A stretch of DNA of 64,000 nt, from the NCBI GenBank assembly GCA_022570795.1, contig JAKUDP010000005.1, positions 310,001 to 374,000 on the forward strand. The letters run 5' to 3'. Shown piece by piece: positions 22,647 to 33,392 of the stretch. Source of the DNA: Sphaerulina vaccinii. Its lineage: Eukaryota > Ascomycota > Dothideomycetes > Mycosphaerellales > Mycosphaerellaceae. Position 1 is the stretch's first letter. The number at the start of each line of letters is the position of its first letter. Made by a program: the position numbers and the translations under genes. The notes under the pieces are model-generated. The model did not search any database. It had not been told where the DNA came from and was given only the letters and a program-made list of their open reading frames with translations.

Positions 22647-23651
22647 TCAATGGAATCGCTCTTTGCTGCCTGCGTGCGGATAGTAGCCTCCTCCAAACTC
22701 CAAACTCGCGTGCTCAAATTGGTCTTCGCGAACAAGTTTCCATTGGCTGAAATACCCACTCTCATACACCTTGACATCGAACGTGGCATTGAAGCTCTGA
22801 CCAAGATAGTTCTCTCGGTGTCCTTCGGGAAATGGCGAAGTCAGTGAGAAGAATGTCTGGTGAGGCGCGGATGCTTTGATAGTAAGCTTTTGCGTGAAGC
22901 TCTGGACGCTCAATTCAAATGTTCGATCGTCCCAATTCTCCTTATAGCTCAAGAACGGTGAAAAACCGGCCATAAGAAGTGCAAATGGAGGTCTGAAGTC
23001 TATTTCCAGATCTTTGCTGCGGTAGCCAAGTAGGAAGGCTTCCATTCCCAAAATCTGACCACCTGCACAACAGAACCCGCGATCGCCATCTCGAGCTTGT
23101 AACCACATGTGTGCAGAAGGAAAGGAGTTCGCCCAATTCTTCTCATCATGCACCATTGCCCGACCAGAAGCATCTTCTTTCGGAAGCTTGTAGCCAGGTA
23201 TCGACAACGAGAAGTCGCACTCTGATGCCAGGGAGTGAACATGCCAGTGGAGAGGCAGTGGGAGGTGAACTAACAAGCTCTCGGGAGTGTCGGTATGTTT
23301 GGACCATGAAGTTCGAGACAGAGTCTTAGCTTTGAATGTGAAGTCGGGATGCTGCATGTCGTATTCGGTGTGGTCTTCGAACCAGCGAACATGACCGACA
23401 CCAGGCACATCGATCCGAAAGCCGTTGTCTTCTGTGCTTGGTTCTTGCTTCATGGCTTCGGCGAATACTTCTTTCTGGTAGTAGTCTGCGGGCTTGTCCT
23501 TGGGCACGTAGGTGAAGGACACCATATACGGCTTTTGCTTGGCACCTTTGACTTCACATAATATCAGAGCTAGGTGACCTCCTGATGGTAGGTCCAATTT
23601 GCTGTAGTATCCTTCAAAGGCTGCACCTGAATGAGGCCGATGGTGTTCCAT
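22647..23651 (-). CDS. tocopherol cyclase-like protein
   Basis: Single exon, 334 residues. The sequence matches the fungal relatives of plant tocopherol cyclase (VTE1): HHRPHSGAAFEGYYSKLDL at the start, the LHWHVHSLASECDFSL segment, and the C-terminal SFNATFDVKVYESGYFSQW. Plant enzymes close the chromanol ring of vitamin E. Fungi are not known to make tocopherol, so the substrate is unknown and the name indicates fold only. The Met at 23651 lies very close to the conserved HHRPHSG motif, where relatives normally have additional N-terminal sequence. A 26-codon frame starting at 23737 ends five bases upstream of this Met in another frame (see findings), so the true N-terminus may be missing. 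Confidence 0.75.
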   Translation of the reverse strand: MEHHRPHSGAAFEGYYSKLDLPSGGHLALILCEVKGAKQKPYMVSFTYVPKDKPADYYQKEVFAEAMKQEPSTEDNGFRIDVPGVGHVRWFEDHTEYDMQHPDFTFKAKTLSRTSWSKHTDTPESLLVHLPLPLHWHVHSLASECDFSLSIPGYKLPKEDASGRAMVHDEKNWANSFPSAHMWLQARDGDRGFCCAGGQILGMEAFLLGYRSKDLEIDFRPPFALLMAGFSPFLSYKENWDDRTFELSVQSFTQKLTIKASAPHQTFFSLTSPFPEGHRENYLGQSFNATFDVKVYESGYFSQWKLVREDQFEHASLEFGGGYYPHAGSKERFH

Positions 23652-23656
23652 GACTG

Positions 23657-23737
23657 TTATGGTATACGCTCGAAGAGGCTCAGCTTAAGGAGCGCGGGCC
23701 AGGCCTTGGGTGGAAGATGTTGCTGTGAAAGTGCCAT
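23657..23737 (-). other. 26-codon upstream frame before the cyclase-like gene
   Basis: ATG at 23737 opens a frame reading MALSQQHLPPKAWPALLKLS and then LFERIP before TAA at 23657-23659, five bases from the main ATG at 23651. It is either a regulatory upstream ORF or the displaced N-terminus of the cyclase-like protein. Confidence 0.4.
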
Positions 23738-24429
23738 CTTGAAATTGTTGCAATGCTGTGCATGTTTGGGAGGACTGATCAGTATGATGTCGTCAACCAC
23801 CCGTCAGTCGCGTCGCATTCGTGTCTCCAGGAGGCAATGGACCCCTGTCATTTTCTCGTCCACCTTGGCGGACAGCGCTTCCTTCCTGCTCTTCCCCTCT
23901 TACGCTCAACAAACATACCACTGCATATCCTCTCAGAAGCATGCTTTACATGCTGAGCGACTGTGGTCTTCGTGCTTGCCATAACGCGCCTATCTCACCA
24001 TTCGCAGCCTGCAGATACCAAGCCACTGGATGATCTCCTGCATTCGACAGTCAGGCCATCAGCATCACGAGAGTATCACTGCGGTAGGTAGGAATGTCCT
24101 ATTCAATTTGATGCAGCAGATCTACTCTCTTCAGAAGTCATACGTTCTTCGTTCACGATCACTCAAACCTTCTCAAGAACAATCGGGTGTCGGCTATGCA
24201 TGGATCGCCATGCAGCACTCTCTTTCACCTCACTCGTGGTTACCTTGCGAGCTCACTATGCACCTGAGCGTTGCAGATGAACGTGGTTTTACCCTTCACT
24301 TTGCGCCTTGCATGTGAAAGCAGCTAATGACAGCACTTTAATATCCGTGCCCATTGACACCTCTCATTCTTGACACACTCTTAAACAACAACATCACGAT
24401 ACTCTGGGCAGTGATCATCGCTTATCAAT
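23738..24429. other. divergent intergenic region
   Basis: This separates the minus-strand cyclase-like gene from the plus-strand GH28 gene and presumably holds both promoters. The stretch before 24430 ends in an A/C-rich leader (aacaacaacatcacgatac). No gene or repeat seen. Confidence 0.4.
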
Positions 24430-25931
24430 ATGCATAGGTATCTGGCAATCATGGTAGCCTTGCCATGGCTACAAGCGGTGCTAGCGTCACCGACTGGATC
24501 GCCAAATCAGACACTATTCGATACACCATCATATTATCCAGGCGCACCATTTGTACTGCCGGGCTCGGGAACTCGCACCAACATCTGCCATGTGGAAGCA
24601 GCAGAAAATGGAGGTGATTCCGCACCTGCGATCCTCTCTGCCTTCGAACGGTGCGGACGCAATGGCAAGATCATCTTCTCAAACACCATATACCACATAG
24701 AATCCATCATGACCACTGTCGGCCTGCAGAATGTGGAGATCGATATTCGCGGAACACTGAGCTGGTCTACCGACATCCAGTACTGGCTTGCGAACTCTCT
24801 ACCGATGGGGTACCAGAACCAGTCAACTGCGTGGTATTTTGGTGAGTGCCAGAGGCGTCCTTAACTTGAGAGGTAGCTGACATTGTAGGCGGTGACAACG
24901 TGTATCTCCACGGCGATGGTTCTGGAACACTCGATGGCAACGGCCAGGCATGGTATGACTTCACGAATGGAGCGTCGAACTACCCTCGCCGTCCGCACCA
25001 GATTACCTTTAAACTGACGAACTCGGTCGTCGAGAACCTGCGCTTCATTCAGAGCCAGTAAGTGTGACTCCCCGGAGATTGAGGGTGCATCTACTGACTT
25101 CATCAGGATGTGGACCATGACACTGATCAACAGTAACAACGTGCTACTGCAAGACATCTACGTGAACTCGACCAATCTCAAAGGCGGCGATAAGTTTGGG
25201 CCCTTGAATACTGATGGTGCCGATACCATTTACTCCAACAATATCACATTCGCTAGATGGACTGTCGATTGTGGAGACGACAACATCTCTCAGAAGGCGA
25301 ATTCCACGAACATCTTAATCCAGGACTGCAAATTCTACCATGGCAGTGGCGTGGCTCTTGGATCAATCGGACAGTTCAAAGACGAATATGAATTCATCGA
25401 GAATGTTACAGCGCGCAATATTGAGATGTATGGACCTATCCGACAGGGGGGCTACATCAAGACGTGGACTGGTGTCCAGAAGGGTGTCCCTCCGAATGGC
25501 GGTAAGTAGCGGATTTGCATTGCTCATACGATAAGACACTGGCTAATATGACATATTTGATCACAGGCGGGGGCGGACTTGGATACATCAAGAACATTAC
25601 ATTCTCCAATTGGACACTGCACGATGCGGAGATCGCGCTGGACATCACGCAGTGTGTCAATTTCGAAGGCGGCACAGGCGATTGCGATACGAGTCTATTC
25701 CAGATCAGCGACTTGCACTGGCACGACATTCGAGGCACTCAGAAGCGCCAAGAAGTCACAGACTTCCAGTGTTCGGCGGCAGCACCTTGTCGAGGCATCG
25801 ATGTCGCCAGTGTCGATATGACTGTGGTCGATACTGGTGCTCCAGCGACCGGACATGTGTGCAGCAACGTCATTGATCCCGTGGGGTTCGTATGCGATGG
25901 CACGACTCCTAGGACAAGTTCGCAGACGTAG
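24430..25931 (+). CDS. secreted glycoside hydrolase family 28 (exo-type pectinase-like)
   Basis: Four exons (24430-24841, 24889-25057, 25107-25501, 25567-25931) encode 446 residues; the three introns are 47, 49 and 65 bp. A clear signal peptide (MHRYLAIMVALPWLQAVLAS) sends the protein outside the cell. The right-handed beta-helix repeats and GH28 catalytic block are present: LNTDGAD with Asp230, and CGDDN with Asp251 and Asp252, the general acid and base residues. The usual G-H-G is replaced by G-S-G (Ser274) in HGSGVALGSIGQ, and the usual R-I-K reads Y-I-K. These changes fit divergent exo-acting members such as rhamnogalacturonan-type or rhamnosidase-like GH28 better than endo-polygalacturonase. 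The enzyme probably trims pectin side structures of plant cell walls. Several N-glycosylation sequons occur. Confidence 0.88.
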
Positions 25932-26406
25932 TATGTCCCGAGCAACGTCAAAAGCGACGGACATGGTCTGCAGTCCTTCACGAACACTCTTCTTATTCGG
26001 CTGGGACTTGTGTTCTTGGTTTAGCGTCAGCGAACGACGAAAGTTGAATATGATATGGGTCATTGAGTGTCAGACATACGAGTCTTCTGTTTAATTGCCA
26101 GGATCAATGTCTCACTCAGTGCATCATCGAACAGCACGTTATCTCAGAGACCATCTACTGTCCTCACTGCGTTGTTCTACTCTAGTCGTTCACAGACCTG
26201 AAGTCGCAGAGCAGAAGCGCTTTCGTTGTAGTATGCTTGTCTCGACGGAGTCGGCAAAGACAAAGAACCAACATACCATACCGCAAATGGCAACTGTTCT
26301 GAGACAAAGAGCATGTTGAACGTTGTTAGACAGCACTTCCATCAGTGTTTCTCTTACCAAGCTTATTCTGTGAAGCACGTTGCCCGTACCACCACTTTAT
26401 ACTGTA
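25932..26406. other. intergenic region, nothing recognised
   Basis: This is the 3' region of the GH28 gene and upstream region of the next gene. No motif or gene was identified. Confidence 0.35.
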
Positions 26407-27476
26407 ATGATGACTGCCACCACGCGCAGGTCCTCACATGCCGCCGGAGCCAGGATCGATAAGTCAGGACCAAGAAACCAATCGCGAGGTCGTCCCTTCG
26501 TTCGTGGTACAACTGCATCGCCTCGAGCGCCTCGTGGCAGAGGAAGAGGCAGATATCGAACGCCAGTCACTGATCGACGCGCCCTATTCGCACTACAAGA
26601 ATTGGAAGACCAATCGCTAGTGGAAACAGATCAGCTCAGGAATCATGCGCCGGTCACAACGAACATAGCTCGTTACTGGAATGGCTTCTCGGCCTCGAAA
26701 CCACTGTGGTTGTACTTCGTGCAGCGTGGTCGACTAGAGAACTCGCCAGATGCGGAGACCATCGCATTGAATTTAATCGATTTTATGCTTATTGAGAATC
26801 ACTGGGACTATCGTCTTCGATTCAACGTTCTTGCGTCATCCTGCTTCCTCTTCGCATCCTCGTTGACTGGACTAAGTAATCAAGCCAGTAATATTGCCAA
26901 AAGCTTCGAGCCGGATCTTGAGATTCACACCCAAATGTGGATCACATCTCTTGTGACTCGTGGGATCCCGTTCGCAGATACCGCCACGGTGAAGTCGATG
27001 ATGAGATTGAGAGCTGAAGATGTCGAGGATGGATATGCTATCTTGTGAGTGCACGCCCTCAGCTCCCCTATTTGCATTATGCACCTCCTGATCTCGGAAA
27101 CAGATGGAACATGAGGCACGCTTTCCAGGACCTGGTAGGAGGTTACGCAGAAGGACTGGAGGCAATGCCGATGCCCACGGGGAATTCTGAGATGTTTGAG
27201 AATGGAACGCCAGAGGAAGTGGAGCAGGAAGCTGTCGAATATGAAGAGGAGCAAGATGGATTGCCTGAAGTCGAGCACAAGGAAGAACTTGCCACTTTTG
27301 GTTCCTTGGTGGCGCCAGAGTGTGATACTGGAGTGCTGTATAAGAGCACATCAATGGCAGAACCTGAGAAGAGCGAAATGATCGCAGAGCACGTCTTGGA
27401 GGTGGCGATGCCGCAGGAGCCAGAGCTTGTAGAGCTTGACGACTTCGAGACTTCCATCGAGGAGTACGAAAGCTGA
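26407..27476 (+). CDS. unknown protein with RG-rich N-terminus and acidic C-terminus
   Basis: Two exons (26407-27044, 27104-27476) joined through a 59-bp intron give 336 residues. The N-terminal 60 residues are basic, with an RAPRGRGRGRYR run of the kind that binds RNA. The middle (about residues 75-210) is a probably helical region beginning IARYWNGFSASKPLWLYFV, and the last 110 residues are highly acidic with many Glu. I do not recognise a family. The helical middle could be a MIF4G-like or other alpha-repeat segment, but no diagnostic motif is visible. The start was taken at the first of two adjacent ATG codons (26407, 26410). Confidence 0.65.
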
Positions 27477-28291
27477 GCGCATGTCGCGCTGACACATAGC
27501 TTCAGCACGGGATAAGCAGGATGAATTTGTTCGTCGACTCTCGCGCGTAGACTGATGCGCTGTACACGGTAAGCAAGCCACCAGCATATGCCAGACTCAG
27601 CATCAGCTCCAGCTCCAGCTCAGCACCACGGAACGCTGCCTGCATTCCGCGGCCGGATGCAGTCAAGTCAGTTGTCGAGTAGTGACAACGCCGTGGTGAG
27701 GCAGCAGAATTCGCAGTCGTCGGCGCAGTACGAGTGATGACGACGAAGTGGAAGATGGAGTAGAATGGTATGGCGAAGTGGAGACCATCAATGGCGGTGC
27801 ATTCTATTCTGAGTGTGTGTGGCGAGAAGTCTAAAAGAGAGTTTCGGAAAGAGCGCTAAAACATCCTTGCGCCTGCACTTGTTTTGACCCTGGGAGCTTT
27901 CTTCAAGTGTTTCGCGAGCATCGGTCCAACACCTCTTCCCCTTCTACACACGCTCCACGAGCATTTCCGATACCTCGACATACCATACCACCTCATACCA
28001 CCTCAATAGACGTTAGCAACAGCAGCAGCGACACATCCCAACGAGCGATTTCCATTCAGCAGAGGCAACGGCCGGAGCAGGTCTCCGCACAACGCATCTC
28101 AGGAGTCAGGCGCCAGCATAACCAGCATCATGGCTGTGAGTGACCTCACCAAGCCCTTCCACAGCGTGCAGAGATCGTATGATGGCCAGGCGTCAGTCGG
28201 AACAAACTCTGCACCACCTTCCGTGCATCTTCATATGCTGCGCCGTTGCCATTGAGGAGAGACACCCAACAGCAACAGCACCCAACTGACA
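27477..28291. other. upstream region and leader of the syntaxin gene
   Basis: This includes a CA-rich stretch around 27910-28110 and a likely donor (gctgtgagtgacc near 28136) followed by acceptors (cccaacag, agcaacag) near 28275. It probably contains a 5' UTR intron. An ATG at 28132 immediately before the donor is not in frame with the main start at the acceptors tested. Confidence 0.4.
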
Positions 28292-29339
28292 ATGGCACAA
28301 CAGTACAATAACAACACCTCTTACGGCGGCGGAGGCTACGGTGCTTCCAACCCTTACGATACCGACGGCAGCTATGGCAACCCTCCACCAGCGTATGGCG
28401 GCGGCGTCGAAATGCAGCCCCTTACTCACAATGGCGCTCCCTACTCCTCCACGCCAGTGCCGCAACGCGACCCCAATCAGATCTTGAACGACTGTCGCGC
28501 AGTCAGCAGGGCTGTTGATGACCTCGAGGGCCGACTGCAGGAGCTCCAAAGACTGCAGCGCTCCTTTGTGTCCAGCGCTGGCGTCTCTAACAAAGATGTC
28601 GACGCTCTCAGCGCTGATATTATGTCTGGCTACCGTGGACTGGCGGACCGTGTGAAGCGTATCAAAGGACAACCAGATGCTGGGAACCCAAGGAACAAGC
28701 CACAGGTCGATGCGCTGGACAGGAGAATACGGAAAGCAATCCAGTCATATCAACAGACCGAGGCCGCGTTCCGAAAGGAAGTGCAGGAGCAGCAGCGCAG
28801 ACAGTACCTCATTGTCCGACCTGATGCAACAGAAAGCGAGATTCGTGAGGCCACGGAGGGAGGTGGCGACACACAGATCTTCCAGCAGGCACTCATGCAA
28901 TCTGATCGCAGAGGGCAGTCACAAAGCACATTGCGCAATGTGCAGCAGCGTCACGATGCCATTCAACAGATTGAGAGGACAATGATTGAGCTGCAGCAGC
29001 TGTTCCAGGATCTTGATGCTATCGTCGTCCAGCAGGATGTCGCTGTCCAGGACATCGAGGTTAAAGCCGAGGAAACCTATGGTCACATTGAAGCTGGCAA
29101 TGTACACCTTGACAAGGGAGTAAGCAGTGCTCGTGCGGCGCGCAAGAAGAAGTGGATCTGCCTCGGTATTTGTGGTAAACACTTCATATATGCCACCGTT
29201 CTCAGGGACCATGCTAACCTCGTTGCTTCTAGTTGCAATCATCCTCGTTATTGTGCTCATTATAATCATCTATGGTGCCACGGCCGGAGGCTGGTTCAAG
29301 AGCAATAACTCCAACAACTCCAACACCACAACCAATTGA
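28292..29339 (+). CDS. SSO1: plasma-membrane t-SNARE syntaxin (Sso/Psy1 type)
   Basis: Two exons (28292-29174, 29233-29339) give 329 residues; the 58-bp intron splits the membrane anchor. The protein has a Gly/Tyr/Asn-rich N-terminus, a three-helix Habc regulatory domain (about residues 65-180), the SNARE motif with the ionic-layer Gln (region beginning RHDAIQQIERTMIELQQLFQ, about 225-285), a basic RAARKKK stop before the membrane, and a hydrophobic C-terminal anchor (VAIILVIVLIIIIYG). Such Qa-SNAREs pair with Sec9 and Snc on secretory vesicles to drive exocytosis at hyphal tips and septa. The short Asn/Thr tail after the anchor is exposed outside. Confidence 0.92.
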
Positions 29340-30402
29340 GCTGGGCTCACTTGATTTGTAACCTATCAGCGGGATGCTTCTAGTACTTTTCTATGTGAGA
29401 CGAACCTATCTACAGAATAGTGTATAATGCAAACAGCAGCATCATGGTGATCCCACGCTTTCGCTAGGTGTCTGCTGCTCAGACCTACACCGCTTCTTAG
29501 ATGATTTGTCCAGTCTCGAGAGGAAGGATTCGTGGTTCCACGCAACTGTGGAGACATGAATTCATTGCCAATAGAATGTCAGGTTCAGCGCTGAGACCTT
29601 TCCAGCTCGCAGTTGTGTGCCTCGTCTCGCCAGCATTACGTCTCTTGAGTGGCTTGATCGGCTTTGCTACGGAACACTCCCACGCAGACATGACTTAGTA
29701 TGAATGAGAAGGCGACCAATGGCTGACTGAAGGTCGAACGTGGCCATCAAGCCGTAGGCGAACTGCCCGTCGATAAGTGCGTCGTTCCGAGGAACGCGGT
29801 GCGAGAAAGTAGTCCTCAGCGGGCAGTGCACCGAACAGGTTGGTATAATGCATCCCACTTCGTTTCCTATTTCGCCAGAACAGGCAATTGCGACCTGAGG
29901 CAAGAAACATCCGTTAGCAGCAAGAGAGAAACGACCAATGGATATGAAAGTCAGGATACTCCTCTTACGATGGCGATAATATGTGCTCACTCGATGTCGA
30001 GTTATGGGCAGAAGAGCCCGTTCGTCAAATTGCCGTTTTCGCAGCACCGATCGGCTGGTCTCGCCGGCAGCTGTTTCAAGGACATGAGTTAGTGGTGAGT
30101 GGTTTCCTACCTATCAGGTCAAGACTTCGCCTCGCAGTATGGTCGCGGAGACTCTCCGATGGACGATCTGGGGTGATACATGGGTCGATATGTCACGCGA
30201 TGCACAGATGTTGCACACGAGAACGGAGCAGAAAGGGTAGCAATGCAAGCCGTTGAAGAAAGCCGCTCCTCAGGACTCAGGCCATACCCTCATGTTGCAC
30301 GAGAAATCATCAGATCATCCATTGCATTTACTCGTTGCCAATATCTTGAAGAAGTAGCTGATGTATACTCTTGGTCATGGAACAACTCGTTTCTGTGTGC
30401 TT
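29340..30402. other. convergent intergenic region, no gene recognised
   Basis: About 1.06 kb lies between the 3' ends of the syntaxin (+) and the MFS transporter (-). Open frames of 60-126 codons on both strands overlap each other and show no family features. It could hold a non-coding transcript, but the sequence gives no direct sign. Confidence 0.35.
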
Positions 30403-32288
30403 CTATGTCTGCGAAGCTGATAACGCACCAGTCTCTTCATTCTTGACCACGGCCTCCTTCTCAGCCGGCTCAGGTCGTGGACTCGAGATCCGCTTTCGTC
30501 TCCACTGCTTCCCTTTCAATTGCAGTATCACGACCGGAATGAAACTGAAGAGGAATATGAGTCCGGCCATGAGTCCTCCAGAACCAGAACCTCCGAGCGC
30601 TGCTAACATATCAGGATACCAGAATGGTCCTATAATCACTTCTGTCAGTAGGTGTCCTCAATCCATCGATGGCGCGAGTACTTACCAATGAAAGCCCAAG
30701 TCGATCGCACAGCGTTGATGAATGTTCCAATACTGGCGCTGTGCTCCAGGTGACAGTCAACAGCATAAGTGGTCGACACTGTCGTCACGATCTGGTTTCC
30801 AACAGCGGCGATCGCAATACCAATAATCGGTGTCACATCCCAATGACCCTTTGGCAGCTGCTCGAACCTGACACCGAAGACGATGACGCCGACCATACCA
30901 AGCACAAAACCAATGTATGAGAGCCAAAGACGATGTTCCGGTGGAGGTGAGTGGTAGCCCATTTGCTTTGCTTTGCGACTCATCCAGAAGTCACTTAGTC
31001 GACCTCCAATCTGTTCCCCAATGATGGACCCGACAATGATACCTAGGAATTGCAAGCCGATCTGTTGCGCGTTGAAGCCGAACTTAGGAACGAAGAGTTG
31101 CGGGATCTCGACAGTCAGGAGTACACTGCAGAAGCCGAAGACGATGGAGTATGCGATTGTGGGAATCACGATCGAAGGATACTTGAACAGGCTAAGTGGC
31201 TGAATGAACTCGTACATCTTAAGTGGATTTGGGTCCAAGCGGCCGAAGGTGAGGTATTCCTGTTTGAAGGCTGATCCGACGTGCTTGACGCCTTTGCGCA
31301 CGTAGCGGGTCTCTGGCTGCAACAGAAGAGCGAAGATGAACTGCATGCCGTTAATGATGGCGAGCACTCGGTAGATCCATCTGTAGTCTCCAGTTTGAGT
31401 CACCACGAAGCCCATGACGAAAGGTCCTAGAGGTGGACCTACGAGATGTCAGCATATCAAGTACAAGTATCGCTTCAAAGTCTTCTCACCTAGAGTGACG
31501 AGCAATGTCCACATTCCCATGAACTGCCCTCTTTGCTTCTTGAAGTAGGTCTCTGTCACAACACCACTACCGATGGCTGCTGGAGGACTGATGAAGAACG
31601 CTGTGAATGCTCGGCACACTGCCGTCGTGGTATAGTCGTGCGAGAAAGCACAACCGACATTGAAGGCAAGGGCTCCGAGGAGACTGATCAACCAGATTGG
31701 CCTGCGACCATAGCGGTTCGAGATTGGCTTCCAGAATAGTGGCGCATATCCAAGAATTGCTATCTGCAATGCAGTCAAGTATGAAGCTTTTGTGATGGAG
31801 ATGCCGAACTCTTCAGCTATATTCTCGTATGCTGGGATGATAGCTGCTGCGATGAAAGTGGTCATCATAGCGTCTATCAAGAACATAAGTCAGTAGCTGT
31901 CTCATTGATGGCATGAACGCGTTTGCTTACGAAATGCCACGCATATCAGATTTGTGAGCTTCTTCCATTCTGGCCCTGCGTATGCGTAAGTCTCAAGTGT
32001 TCAGGCAAAGTTTGAAGACCTTCAGGTTGACGAACAATTGTATGGGTCTGCAGGATCCGCTGAAGGTATCGGGTCGAGATCTAGTGTGCCATGACGGCTA
32101 ATGAGGTAGTCTCGGTGCTCTTGTGGAAGATGTGCTACTTCGCCCAGACTGATGTTGGTCGCTCGTTGCCCGATCTCAATGTCCGAGCTCGCTGTATCTA
32201 GTAGAATCTCGTGATTGTGGTGTTGCGGCGTGAGATTGCCAAGGGCAAAATCGTGCTTCTCGCCCGCGTGTGATTGTTGTGTCGCCAT
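30403..32288 (-). CDS. major facilitator superfamily transporter (DHA1-like)
   Basis: Five exons on the minus strand (32288-32036, 31975-31931, 31873-31490, 31438-30686, 30629-30403) give 553 residues; introns are 60, 57, 51 and 56 bp and all keep the frame. The N-terminus is long, cytosolic and His-rich, ending LDLDPIPSADPADPYNWPEW, a hallmark of fungal drug:H+ antiporters of this group. Twelve membrane helices follow. The motif-A loop reads NRYGRRPIWL, and PPLGPFVMGF marks the motif-C region. The C-terminal tail is charged. It probably exports small organic compounds at the plasma membrane using the proton gradient; the substrate cannot be told. An in-frame Met at 32372 would add 28 residues. 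It lies beside a P450 gene on the same strand. Confidence 0.88.
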
Positions 32289-33392
32289 TCTGCTTTCTTG
32301 ATGAAGGAGAGCCCCTTCGGAAACGTATTTGCGTGCTGTCTTATATGCCTGAGTCGAGTCCACACTCGTCACAGGGACAGTACGATCTTTCTAGGTTCGC
32401 GTTACGCACGATATTTCGCAGGCTATAAGAGTAAGTTCCGTCCTGCAGGTAGATTGATAATCGATAGAAAAGGGCCTTCCAGGCACACCAATGTGAACAG
32501 CCAAGCACTCCTTCGCGCTGTTGAGCACGACTCAACGTCTAGATAAAGCAGTGCAGGTGGGACCAGTCCGTCTTGGTGTGAACAAAGTGAGCAGATAGGA
32601 AGAGGAAGTGTCCAAACAGAGGAAGACTCGCTCAAGTTATCCCAGTCTTGTCGCCGCTGTCACATTATTAATAGCAGGAAGTTCGGGTGAATAAATGTGG
32701 ATGTCTTTAGTACCTCAATAGTGACATCTCGACCTCAAGCTCTTATGCTCCGCTCTGTAGTCATGTACCGGTAACTTCTCTTCGCACATTCACCCACATC
32801 TTTTAACCTTTCTCCAGACCAGATGTTGTGTTTCGAGAAGAATGCCATGTGCCGTCCACCATCTCCGAGCACGCTCGGTGCAGAAGGTACCGCGCGTCTC
32901 AAGGTGATGTGGATACAATATGTATTGGGGAACGTGCGTGGCTCGCTAGAGCAAGTGTAGACGGAAAGAAAGCAATCCCAAGCTTTTGAGTGGCTTCGCT
33001 TGGTACGCTTCCTTGCCAAGCGTGTGTAGGATAAATGCAAAGGTGTCAATTGACCCGCTTGAGCCGCATCGGTAACGTGGTCCGCCCACCACTAGGTCGT
33101 GCGAGCAGTCCTGCATTTCGGATTTTACATTCGATGTCTTCTTGTCATGATGATCCTGAATTGAAGCCATCAACACCATGGTTTGGCATAGAGAGGCGTC
33201 CGGAGGACTGGAGATTTCGTGGAGAAGCTTGTCTGACGCCAGAGAGCTTGTGTCGTGTGCAGACGCCACAATGATTGTGTTACGAATGCCAGACATGATT
33301 CGTAATTGAAGCAGTATTCTACGTACCTGGTGAGGAAGCTGTCAGCGGACTGAAAGTGCTAGAAGTACGCCACGAATGTTCGCACATATCCT
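32289..33392. other. intergenic region between P450 and MFS genes
   Basis: About 1.1 kb lies downstream of the P450 stop and upstream of the MFS start, both on the minus strand. No additional gene was recognised, and the overlapping short frames here lack features. Confidence 0.4.
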
